Origin: Spirochaetota bacterium
Lineage (GTDB): Bacteria > Spirochaetota > Spirochaetia > SZUA-6
Length of the DNA: 64,000 nucleotides
Direction of reading: 5' to 3'
Assembly (NCBI GenBank): GCA_013151965.1
Contig: JAADHF010000131.1
Coordinates: forward strand, 193,763-257,762
Below the pieces are notes generated by a model. That model ran no database searches. It was not told the origin of the DNA and saw nothing but the letters and a program-made list of their open reading frames with translations. Shown here one piece after another: positions 54,834 through 62,320 of the stretch; position 1 is the first letter of the stretch; each line of letters begins with the position of its first letter. Position numbers and translations under genes: made by a program.

Positions 54834-55870
54834 GTTATGGATTCGGCATTTCAGGAACAGGAATGATTGCAAATTTTCATGCAGAGGCAGTACAGTCAAT
54901 GGCAGGCGGTAAACTTGCAGCTTGTTACTCCAGGAGCGAAGAAAGGGCAAAGAATTTCGCAGAGAAATACAGCTGCAGGGGGTATACGGATTTCAGGGCT
55001 TTCCTTGATGATACTGAAGTGGATATCGTTACTGTTTGTACACCTTCGGGCGCGCATCTCGATCAGGCTTTAAAGATTGCAGAAGCGGGGAAACATGCAG
55101 TCATCGAAAAACCACTCGAAATAACACTTAAAAGATGCTGCAGGATCATAGAGGCTTTCGAAAGTAATAATTTACAGCTTGGAGGGGTGTTCCAGTCACG
55201 TTTTTTCGATGCGGCACGTGTCCTGAAAAGTGCATTGGAAAAAGAAAAATTCGGCAGGCTGATTCTCGGAGATGCATATATAAAGTGGTTCAGAAGCCAG
55301 AAGTACTACGACGAGGGCGGGTGGAAGGGAACAAAAGCTCTGGATGGAGGAGGTGCTTTGATGAACCAGTCGATACATGCTGTTGATCTTCTCCAGTGGT
55401 ACATGGGAGCGGTGGACTCCGTGCAGGCGTACAAGGGGATACTCGGACATAAAAGAATAGAGGTGGAGGATACTGCAGTAGCTGCAGTGCTTTTTAAGAA
55501 TGGTGCTATGGGGGTAATCGAGGGCTCTACTGCTGTCTATCCGGGATTCTTAAAGCGTATAGAGATATCGGGAACCGAGGGCAGTGCTGTTCTCGAAGAG
55601 GACCATTTTAATACCTGGAGCTTTAAGAATCAGACAAAAGACGATAAGAGGATAATAACGGATTTCGGCATGCGGAGTAAGACGGGAGGAGGAGCGTCCG
55701 ACCCTTCTGCCATAGATTTTGCCGGTCACAGGAGACAGTTCGAAAACTTTGTAAAAGCTTTAAATGGCGAAGAAAAACTTCTTATAGACGGGAAGGAAGC
55801 CATGAAATCGGTCGAAATCATCCTTGCAATATACAGAAGCGCAGAAGAAGGAAAACCGGTAAGAATATGA
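54830..55870 (+). CDS. Gfo/Idh/MocA family NAD(P)-dependent oxidoreductase
   Basis: A 346-aa dehydrogenase acting on sugars or cyclitols. The Rossmann start is GFGISGTGMIANFHAEAV, the conserved EKP motif is in AVIEKPLEI and the C-terminal domain has GGGALMNQSIHAVDLLQWY. It is coupled to the aminotransferase (ATGA overlap) and overlaps the ROK gene by 4 bp. A redox step creating or removing a keto group beside transamination is the natural reading, as in the NtdC/NtdA pair of Bacillus kanosamine synthesis. That parallel is inference. Confidence 0.9.
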   Translation: MSYGFGISGTGMIANFHAEAVQSMAGGKLAACYSRSEERAKNFAEKYSCRGYTDFRAFLDDTEVDIVTVCTPSGAHLDQALKIAEAGKHAVIEKPLEITLKRCCRIIEAFESNNLQLGGVFQSRFFDAARVLKSALEKEKFGRLILGDAYIKWFRSQKYYDEGGWKGTKALDGGGALMNQSIHAVDLLQWYMGAVDSVQAYKGILGHKRIEVEDTAVAAVLFKNGAMGVIEGSTAVYPGFLKRIEISGTEGSAVLEEDHFNTWSFKNQTKDDKRIITDFGMRSKTGGGASDPSAIDFAGHRRQFENFVKALNGEEKLLIDGKEAMKSVEIILAIYRSAEEGKPVRI

Positions 55871-57072
55871 ATTTAACGCGGAACGAGATTGAAACACTTA
55901 AGCTGCTATTGAGGAAAGAAAAGGCAACCAGGCGTGATATTGCCGATGAAACGCAGCTCAGTCCGTTCGTAGTCTCCTCGGTCATTGAGATGCTGGAGAA
56001 GAAAGGCCTCGTTGAGGTTCTCGAAGAAAGTCAGGCAAAACGCGGACGTCCCTCTAATTTCTACCATATAAATCCCGATTCCGGGTATTTTCTCGGTATA
56101 TCCGCAGATTTGACAGTGATTAACATAATTCTGCTGAATTCCATAAACAGAACTGTAAGTGAAAGACAATTTCCGACCGGCAAAGGAGCAGGTGATTCCA
56201 GTGAGAACTTTAATCCCTTTCTATATGATATTCTTGACTCTCTCAAGAGGTTCCTGCAGGAGAACCAATCAAATAAGAAGAAAATACGGGCGATAGGAAT
56301 AGGTGTGCCGGGAATTATCGATTCGGACAGGGGAATATGGCTTCGGGGTCTTCGTATTCCCGGAATAAAACATATCAATATAAGGGAGCTTATACAGGAT
56401 AAGTACAATATCCCCGTTGTAATAGAAGATGTGGCACGAACCGTCACGTACTATGAGAAGAGTAATGGAAAGGGGAAAGGGACAAAGAATTTCTTCCTCC
56501 TTCATCTGGGCAGGGGTGTCGGCGGCGGTCTGGTTGTAAACGGCGAGATACTTAAGGGATACCATGGATTTGCAGGAGAAATAGGACATATCATAGTTGA
56601 ACCGTCAGGCTATCGATGCCATTGCGGTTATGTCGGCTGCCTTGAAACAGTCGCTTCCCTGGATGGAATTCTTCACAGACTAAACGACAAGATGCGGGAA
56701 GTTGTTGTGTCGTCGATGCACAGCCATGATTTTCACAGGGAAGAATTTCAGAATCTTAGAGAAGTACTTGAAGCTGCGGAAAACGGAGACAAATTTACTC
56801 AGTCGGTACTTTCCGGGATCGGTTCCTTTATCGGTGATGCCTGCTCCAATGTGCTTCTGCTTTTTAATCCCCGCAAAATCATTATTACAGGACCGAATGC
56901 AATACTTGCAGATTATTTAAGAGATACAATCTACCAGAGGATAAGGGAAAGGGTGTTTTCGGAAATGCTGTCCAATTTCGAACTGGTCTTTTCTAATTAC
57001 TCGCAGGATCACGAGGCATACGGGGCTGCACTTTTTGCAAGAGATCTGTACTGGCAGAAGGAAATCTTATAA
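55867..57072 (+). CDS. ROK-family transcriptional repressor (XylR/NagC-like)
   Basis: A 401-aa regulator with an N-terminal winged helix (ATRRDIADETQLSPFVVSSV, about 20-60) and a ROK sugar-binding domain. The ROK signature includes GRGVGGGLVVNGE, EIGHIIVEPSG and the zinc site CHCGYVGCLETVAS. It is last in the tightly overlapped enzyme operon, so it probably regulates itself and the transporter operon through the sites at 50153-50190 and 53496-53542. The effector is probably a sugar or amino sugar. Confidence 0.9.
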   Translation: MNLTRNEIETLKLLLRKEKATRRDIADETQLSPFVVSSVIEMLEKKGLVEVLEESQAKRGRPSNFYHINPDSGYFLGISADLTVINIILLNSINRTVSERQFPTGKGAGDSSENFNPFLYDILDSLKRFLQENQSNKKKIRAIGIGVPGIIDSDRGIWLRGLRIPGIKHINIRELIQDKYNIPVVIEDVARTVTYYEKSNGKGKGTKNFFLLHLGRGVGGGLVVNGEILKGYHGFAGEIGHIIVEPSGYRCHCGYVGCLETVASLDGILHRLNDKMREVVVSSMHSHDFHREEFQNLREVLEAAENGDKFTQSVLSGIGSFIGDACSNVLLLFNPRKIIITGPNAILADYLRDTIYQRIRERVFSEMLSNFELVFSNYSQDHEAYGAALFARDLYWQKEIL

Positions 57073-57104
57073 AAACAGCATATTTTACTATGGAAGGATT
57101 TTAT

Positions 57105-58121
57105 ATGAAAAAAAAGATATTGTTCGACCCTCATCCAAGAACCGGCGAATTGATTTTTACACAAAAAGATCTTAAGCGGCTGCATTCGTTGTTCGACATG
57201 GTCTCCTGGGAAGGCGAAAGAATGCCTGCTGAAATGGTAGATAAATCTCTTCCCGGGGTTTTCGCAGTAGTCGGCCAGACCGATCTCCCGCGTGAAAGAC
57301 TGGAAAAAGCAGGAAACTTAAGAGCAATAATTAATGTCGAGGGGAATTTTCTGCATAACATCGATTATGCGTATTGTCTGAGCAAAGGAATCTATATACT
57401 TAACGTGGGAATTGCTTTTTCCGAGGCAGTAGCGGAAATGGCTCTGGGCTTTGCTTTGTCCCTTGCACGGGGGATATCACTGGCTGACAGGCAGTTCAGA
57501 AATGGAAAAGAGATTTTCGGAGGGGCTTCCAACACTGATTCCTTCCTGTTAAAAGGAAAGAAGGTAGGAATAATCGGTTTGGGGAATGTCGGAAAAGCTC
57601 TTCTAAAGCTTCTTGAACCATTCAGGATGCAGATAGCTGTGCACGATCCCTGGCTCCCGGACAATTATATAAATGAAATGGGGGCTGAGCCGGAACCGCT
57701 CGATGTACTTCTTAAAACAGCAAGAATAATATTCGTACTTGCAGGTGCGACGACGGAAAACAGGGCGATGCTTGGGAAAAAAGAGCTGGGTCTCATCGGG
57801 AAAGACTCGGTCTTTATCCTGGCGAGCCGTGCGTCTCTTGTCGATTTCGATGCCCTATCTTATTACCTGAAGAAAGGCTCCTTTAAAGCTGCACTCGATG
57901 TATTTCCAGTTGAGCCGTTACAGGGGGACAATGTTTTAAGAGAGTTCGATAATGTACTGTTATCAGGTCACAGGGCGGGAGGGATACCCGAAGCTTATAA
58001 ACTGATAGGTGAGATGGTAGTGGACGATCTCGAGCTTCTTTTAAAGAATCTGTCGCCAGTCAGGCTTCAAAGAGCCAGTCTCGAAACGGTAAGAATGCTC
58101 AGCAGTAAGCCGGTCGGGTAA
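57105..58121 (+). CDS. D-isomer 2-hydroxyacid dehydrogenase family protein
   Basis: A 338-aa NAD-dependent dehydrogenase. The Rossmann motif is VGIIGLGNVGKALLKLL; the catalytic residues are present as Arg in ASRASLVD, Glu in DVFPVEPL and His in LSGHRAGG. The N-terminal substrate domain is shorter than in SerA and there is no ACT domain. GGAAGGA 6 nt before ATG 57105 sets the start. It may act on a sugar acid or hydroxypyruvate-like product of the island pathway, but that is inference from position. Confidence 0.87.
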   Translation: MKKKILFDPHPRTGELIFTQKDLKRLHSLFDMVSWEGERMPAEMVDKSLPGVFAVVGQTDLPRERLEKAGNLRAIINVEGNFLHNIDYAYCLSKGIYILNVGIAFSEAVAEMALGFALSLARGISLADRQFRNGKEIFGGASNTDSFLLKGKKVGIIGLGNVGKALLKLLEPFRMQIAVHDPWLPDNYINEMGAEPEPLDVLLKTARIIFVLAGATTENRAMLGKKELGLIGKDSVFILASRASLVDFDALSYYLKKGSFKAALDVFPVEPLQGDNVLREFDNVLLSGHRAGGIPEAYKLIGEMVVDDLELLLKNLSPVRLQRASLETVRMLSSKPVG

Positions 58122-58159
58122 GGGCCGTATTATACTGTACGCTGTATTTGTGTCTAATC

Positions 58160-58645
58160 TTACCCTGCATTCCATGTAAAAGTGCGTTCTGTGTTTTTAG
58201 GGATTCCTTTGATTTTAATCGTGAAACTATTGATTTTTCTCCCGACATCAAAGACGAGTACTCCGGAGGAATGATGTCCTCTTAATCCATCTGCATCGAT
58301 CGGCACGAGTATCTTTTCTTCATATTCCAATGTAGCTATACTCTTTAGATCAAACCGGCTCAGATTTACAGAATGGGTGTTCATGGAAAATTTAACTACA
58401 AGCTTTCCGTTTTTAATCTCTTCGGGAGTCAATTCTATTAAAACATCACCGCTGTCCATACTCCCCGAATGAATCAATTTAAACCCCGGATTATTCATGG
58501 AGTTTTTGGCTGTTTCCTGATCCTCAGATGTCCCTGCAGTTACTGTTGTACCGAATATAGTTTTTGAAACCTTGATGAGTACAAAGACTAATCCAACAGC
58601 AATTATAATGGATAATCCGAATAATAGAACCTTGTTTAACTTCAT
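58160..58645 (-). CDS. Membrane-anchored protein with His-rich extracytoplasmic domain, unknown
   Basis: A 161-aa protein with one N-terminal membrane helix (6-26) and an outside beta-type domain holding FSMNTHSVNLSRFDL and GLRGHHSSGVLVF. The paired His motifs suggest metal binding, and similar THSVDLS/GGHH stretches recur in exported proteins of anaerobes and archaea (from memory). It is the last gene of the Rrf2-headed operon, 14 bp after a membrane protein with a CCAHH motif. Function unknown. Confidence 0.65.
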   Translation of the reverse strand: MKLNKVLLFGLSIIIAVGLVFVLIKVSKTIFGTTVTAGTSEDQETAKNSMNNPGFKLIHSGSMDSGDVLIELTPEEIKNGKLVVKFSMNTHSVNLSRFDLKSIATLEYEEKILVPIDADGLRGHHSSGVLVFDVGRKINSFTIKIKGIPKNTERTFTWNAG

Positions 58646-58659
58646 TTTTTTATACCTCT

Positions 58660-59250
58660 TTACAGACTTATATATAGTGTTGCTAAAAAAGCGAAAACGC
58701 TGAAAATACCGGTGACATAGAGTGTTTTTTTCATGTTAATTTCCATAATAACAGAAAATACTCCTGTTCCTTTTTGATACAAGTTATGTTCCTGAATTAT
58801 TTTTAACATCAAATTAATTCCTATTACATTAGATAAGACCCCTGTAATAATAAACAGGTTCTGAAATTGATTAAAAAAGATCATTGCAGCCGATATTCCG
58901 AGTACCGGTAAAAAATCGGTTACATGATGTGCGCAGCAGGCAATCATTGATGTTGTAGATATTCCTCCTGCGGCGGCTACCGTCGAAGCGGCAATTCCTG
59001 ATTCCTTTCTCAACCTGAATACCGTACGTATGTAAGTATATAGACCAGCCTGAGTCCCGAATCCTGCAACAAGTAAAACCACCCAGTACCACATCTCCTT
59101 AAACTGCTCTACTGCATGCCGAAGGGAATTCGCAAATGTCAGCACCGAGAAATATACTAACAACAGAAGTGTTCCTGCAATAATACCCCATAATACGGGT
59201 TTTCCTATAAGATGCAGACTTTTATACTCTTTCTGTGATTCTTTAAGCAT
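58660..59250 (-). CDS. Multi-pass membrane protein with CCAHH motif, unknown
   Basis: A 196-aa protein with about five membrane helices (about 15-35, 52-72, 82-110, 117-145, 172-192). In the middle helices it has STTSMIACCAHHVTDFLPV, a Cys/His cluster that looks like a metal- or redox-binding site within the membrane. It overlaps the DUF1858 gene by 8 bp and is followed by the His-rich anchored protein. The pair could handle copper, zinc or another soft metal. No family name was recognised. Confidence 0.68.
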   Translation of the reverse strand: MLKESQKEYKSLHLIGKPVLWGIIAGTLLLLVYFSVLTFANSLRHAVEQFKEMWYWVVLLVAGFGTQAGLYTYIRTVFRLRKESGIAASTVAAAGGISTTSMIACCAHHVTDFLPVLGISAAMIFFNQFQNLFIITGVLSNVIGINLMLKIIQEHNLYQKGTGVFSVIMEINMKKTLYVTGIFSVFAFLATLYISL

Positions 59251-59488
59251 CGGTAATGTTAATTGAACTTACAATTTTAAATCCCGATTTACTAAGTATT
59301 TCAAAAACCTCGTCGAGGTTCTTGCCCTGTCTTAAACAGCCCCCGGACAATGTCATTCTTTTACCGACTGTTTTTCGAACAAGAGGATTTTTTATTCCCG
59401 GAAAACCGATATCTTTAAGGATGCCGATAAGTTCCGGATATTCTTCGGTTAATTCATAAATTGACTTTTCCGGATCAAGTTTTTTCAT
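59243..59488 (-). CDS. DUF1858 domain protein
   Basis: An 81-aa protein of the DUF1858 type: EKSIYELTEEYPELIGILKD, then GGCLRQGKNLDEVFEIL with its single conserved Cys. Such domains appear alone or fused in Fe-S and nitric-oxide-related proteins (for example beside hcp or in DUF438 proteins). It overlaps the following membrane protein by 8 bp. An exact role is unknown. Confidence 0.8.
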   Translation of the reverse strand: MKKLDPEKSIYELTEEYPELIGILKDIGFPGIKNPLVRKTVGKRMTLSGGCLRQGKNLDEVFEILSKSGFKIVSSINITDA

Positions 59489-59532
59489 CTAAATGCCTCT
59501 TTTACCCCTTCAAATTATTCTTTATAGCAGGA

Positions 59533-60375
59533 TTATACCCATTCTTCTTTTAAAATGCCGCCCCTGACACTAACGACAATCCATTTTAAGGGTATCTTGC
59601 CTTCTGCGCCTGCTACGGCACGCTGTGCAAGGTTTAAAAGTCCGTTACAGCAGGGGACTTCCATTGTCATTACAGTCAGCGTATTTATCTTTGCCATATC
59701 TATCAGTGCGGTAAGTTTTTCGAGATATATTTCCTGTCCGGTATCGAGCTTGGGACATGCTATTATAAGACTCTTTCCCTTTAAATACTTTCTGTGAAAA
59801 TCGCCAAGACTAAAGGCCGCGCAGTCCGCCGATAACAGAACATCGCTGCCCTTAAAATAGGGTGCACGCGGCGAGATCAAGTGCATCTGTACGGGCCAGT
59901 TAATAAGTTCGGAGCGGACAGGCGCAGTATCCGGCTCCCGGTCATTTTCAGCGTTGTTTTCTGAAAGGTTCATAGACCGTGTGCCGGGACAGCCATGATA
60001 ATGTTCTTCCTGATTAATATCGTCTGATGAAATCATAATATTTTCCTCCTTTAAGGTATCGAGTGCTTTCTGCAGATACTCCCTTTCCCCATGTTCCATA
60101 AGGTGACTGAGGTGAGCGATTATTACATTTTTCCCCTGAGGTATAATGTTTTTCATAACCTGTTTTTCATCATATGCTTCGGCTTCGCGCTCCTCGATGG
60201 TAATCGCTCCTTCAGGGCAGTGACCTATACATGCTCCGAGACCGTCACAGAAAAGATCGCTGATAAGCCGTACTTTTCCGTCTATTATCCGGAGAGCCCC
60301 TTCGGGGCAGTTTGGTATGCAGAGCCCGCATCCATTGCATTTACTTTCATCGATTTGAATTATTTGTCTTTTCAT
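59533..60375 (-). CDS. Ferredoxin-type Fe-S protein with C-terminal domain
   Basis: A 280-aa protein with two 4Fe-4S sites at the N-terminus: CNGCGLCIPNCPEGAL and the altered CDGLGACIGHCPEGAI. The rest (about 75-280) is soluble and carries YHGCPGTRSM and a late EVPCCNGLLNLAQ stretch with further Cys. The family occurs in anaerobes beside Rrf2, hcp or hydrogenase-type genes; its reaction is not established. It lies in the middle of the leftward operon, with 44 bp before the DUF1858 gene. Confidence 0.82.
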   Translation of the reverse strand: MKRQIIQIDESKCNGCGLCIPNCPEGALRIIDGKVRLISDLFCDGLGACIGHCPEGAITIEEREAEAYDEKQVMKNIIPQGKNVIIAHLSHLMEHGEREYLQKALDTLKEENIMISSDDINQEEHYHGCPGTRSMNLSENNAENDREPDTAPVRSELINWPVQMHLISPRAPYFKGSDVLLSADCAAFSLGDFHRKYLKGKSLIIACPKLDTGQEIYLEKLTALIDMAKINTLTVMTMEVPCCNGLLNLAQRAVAGAEGKIPLKWIVVSVRGGILKEEWV

Positions 60376-60436
60376 TTAAACTTCCTCTGTATCATCTAAA
60401 ATGGCAATATTTTTATAATAAAATAAATCATTCTTT

Positions 60437-61156
60437 TTAAAGATATATCTTCTCCGCAGTTTTTCTGCCTGTATCTGTTAGAAAAACCTTATTTATTATT
60501 CTCTCCAGTTTGGATTTGTCATCTGTTTTTACCTCATCCTTGATATTTACAAGCCAGTCTGCATCGTAAAGTATTTTAAAATTATCCGTATCGATAATAC
60601 CAGGGGAATGATGATGAGCTATAATTTCGCAAATTTCCTCTATAACTTCCAGTTTGAGTCCGAGTTTAAAAAGCATCTTTTTCGCAATCGGCGGTCCTTC
60701 TTTTTCCTGATATTTCCCTGCCGGTGAACCATACTTTTCTTCGGCAGCCTTTATACCGATGTCGTGGAGAATTGCAGCCGGCACAACAATGTGCCAGTCT
60801 CCATTTTCTTCAGCAAGAAGCTGTTCGGCATATTTTAAAACCTTTTTTGCATGGTTAATCCGCTTTACATCATCTCCGAAAGTGTTTGCAAGTTCTTTAA
60901 GCAAACTCTCTTTAATTGTCATATTTCTGTTCTCCATATATGTATTGTATGCGCTTTCTCCTACACACTCCTTCGCCAGTTTACACCATTCGAGACAGCT
61001 CTGGTTCTGATCTTTAAAGACGGTTTTTTTACATTTCGGACATACTGCCTTTATTTCATCCGTCCATATTTCCACTTCCTCTCCGCAGAAAGGACAGTCG
61101 AATGTTTCCGGTTTCGGTTGTCTTAGAAGACGGGCACCCGGGCATACTATATGCAT
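60437..61156 (-). CDS. HD-domain phosphohydrolase with N-terminal zinc ribbon
   Basis: A 239-aa protein. The N-terminus has CPFCG and CPKCK pairs plus SCLEWCKLAKECVG, indicating a zinc ribbon. The HD domain shows AAILHDIGIKAAEEKYGS and IAHHHSPG with the His/Asp metal ligands. HD proteins hydrolyse nucleotides or phosphodiesters; the substrate here is unknown. It is 32 bp downstream of the Rrf2 gene, so probably under its control. Confidence 0.82.
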   Translation of the reverse strand: MHIVCPGARLLRQPKPETFDCPFCGEEVEIWTDEIKAVCPKCKKTVFKDQNQSCLEWCKLAKECVGESAYNTYMENRNMTIKESLLKELANTFGDDVKRINHAKKVLKYAEQLLAEENGDWHIVVPAAILHDIGIKAAEEKYGSPAGKYQEKEGPPIAKKMLFKLGLKLEVIEEICEIIAHHHSPGIIDTDNFKILYDADWLVNIKDEVKTDDKSKLERIINKVFLTDTGRKTAEKIYL

Positions 61157-61188
61157 GGAAATCTTCCTCCTTCTTATTCTTATTGCAT

Positions 61189-61635
61189 CTATCTCGTTTG
61201 CATATTAAGTAATTCATTTTGTATAACATCATTTTGTTCATTTAATAGGGTTTTAAGTGTTATCGGATGCAGCTCTGAGATAATTGAGTCCTCGATGATA
61301 TCTATTTTCTTTTTCAGTATACATATTCTGATGTTAGGGCATGCTTTATTATTTGTAATACATGTATTCAGCCGGACCAGACCCTGAAATATATTGATAA
61401 GGTCAAGTAAAAATATCCTGTCTGCCGGTTGCGCCAGTTTAAAACCTCCGCCTTTCCCTTTTATGGAAAAAACCAAGCCTTCACGGCTTAGAATCTGCAG
61501 AATCTTTCTTAAGAATGACCAGGAGATTTTTAACTCTTCGGATAACTCCGCAGCAGTTACCGTTTTCCCCTTTTCCATGGCAATGTAGGAAAGCGCCCTG
61601 ACAGCATAATCCGTATTCCTTGTAAGTAATTTCAT
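61189..61635 (-). CDS. Rrf2-family transcriptional regulator with Cys triad
   Basis: A 148-aa winged-helix regulator. The HTH is TAAELSEELKISWSFLRKIL and the wing is FSIKGKGGGFKLAQP. Three Cys spaced C-x6-C-x5-C (TCITNNKACPNIRICI) match the Fe-S ligand positions of IscR and NsrR, so it probably senses NO, oxygen or Fe-S status. GCAGGAAAG precedes the ATG. A perfect 21-bp palindrome lies 25 bp upstream, suggesting autoregulation of the six-gene operon. Confidence 0.9.
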   Translation of the reverse strand: MKLLTRNTDYAVRALSYIAMEKGKTVTAAELSEELKISWSFLRKILQILSREGLVFSIKGKGGGFKLAQPADRIFLLDLINIFQGLVRLNTCITNNKACPNIRICILKKKIDIIEDSIISELHPITLKTLLNEQNDVIQNELLNMQTR

Positions 61636-61659
61636 CTTTCCTGCCGGTTAATAATATTA

Positions 61660-61680
61660 ATGATACTATAATAGTATCAT
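61660..61680 (-). promoter_or_regulatory. Perfect 21-bp palindrome upstream of the Rrf2 gene (probable operator)
   Basis: ATGATACTAT (61660-61669), central A, ATAGTATCAT (61671-61680). The ATACTAT/ATAGTAT core is like known Rrf2-family sites. It overlaps the AT-rich promoter region of the leftward operon; a TTGACA on the - strand lies further upstream, near 61715. It is the only such site noticed in the window. Confidence 0.75.
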
Positions 61681-61799
61681 ACTAATGATTTAATACAAAT
61701 TACACGTTTTGTCAATCTTTTTATTTTAAGAAAATTAAATATTATTACATATTTTCTGAGTAATAAAGTAAGATATAAATCTAAAAATAATAACCATAA

Positions 61800-62250
61800 T
61801 TCCGCTTTCCCGCACTGCTCCTGTGCCGGTTATTCTCCCGGGTGTATCTGAAAAGCAGCCATTCTAAGCCAGCAGCGGGTCAGAAAGATGATCAGGCAGA
61901 ACTCCGGTAACACTAAAAGCTTACAAGCATCCCTGTCCGGGAGATGAGAGATATAAGACCATACGCTATAGCCATACGTGTCTTTATCTGCAAATGATAG
62001 TATGATCGGGACGAAAAGCGATTGGAGAATACCTGTAAAAAAGGTTACGATTGAGGCGGGGCATAACAGATTAAAAATAATTTTGTTCCTGATAATGTAT
62101 TTGATGCAGGCGGTTAAATCTTTCCGGAAACTTTCTTCAGCGCTTTTGTCTTTTTGTTGTATTACGTTTTTTCTGATAAAGAATACAGTCAGAGCTGCAA
62201 CAATGAAAGTCATCATATCAAATGGTAAGGATAAACGGGATTCTTAGGCA
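61800..62250 (-). pseudogene. Degraded MFS transporter fragment
   Basis: A 128-aa open stretch (61830-62216) reads like the middle of a major facilitator of the drug/siderophore efflux type: SRLSLPFDMMTFIVAALTVFF, a cytoplasmic loop with FRKDLTACIKYIIRNKIIF, then FTGILQSLFVPIILSFA. In-frame stops bound it, the first five or so helices are missing, and after SYISHLPD the sequence loses MFS character, consistent with frameshifts. No intact copy is nearby. Probably a dead gene between the Rrf2 operon and the VWA gene. Confidence 0.65.
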
Positions 62251-62320
62251 AATTGATAATTTCTCCTTTGCCGGATTGCAATCGAGAAGTTATGAATTAA
62301 TCAGCAGTATCATAATCAGT

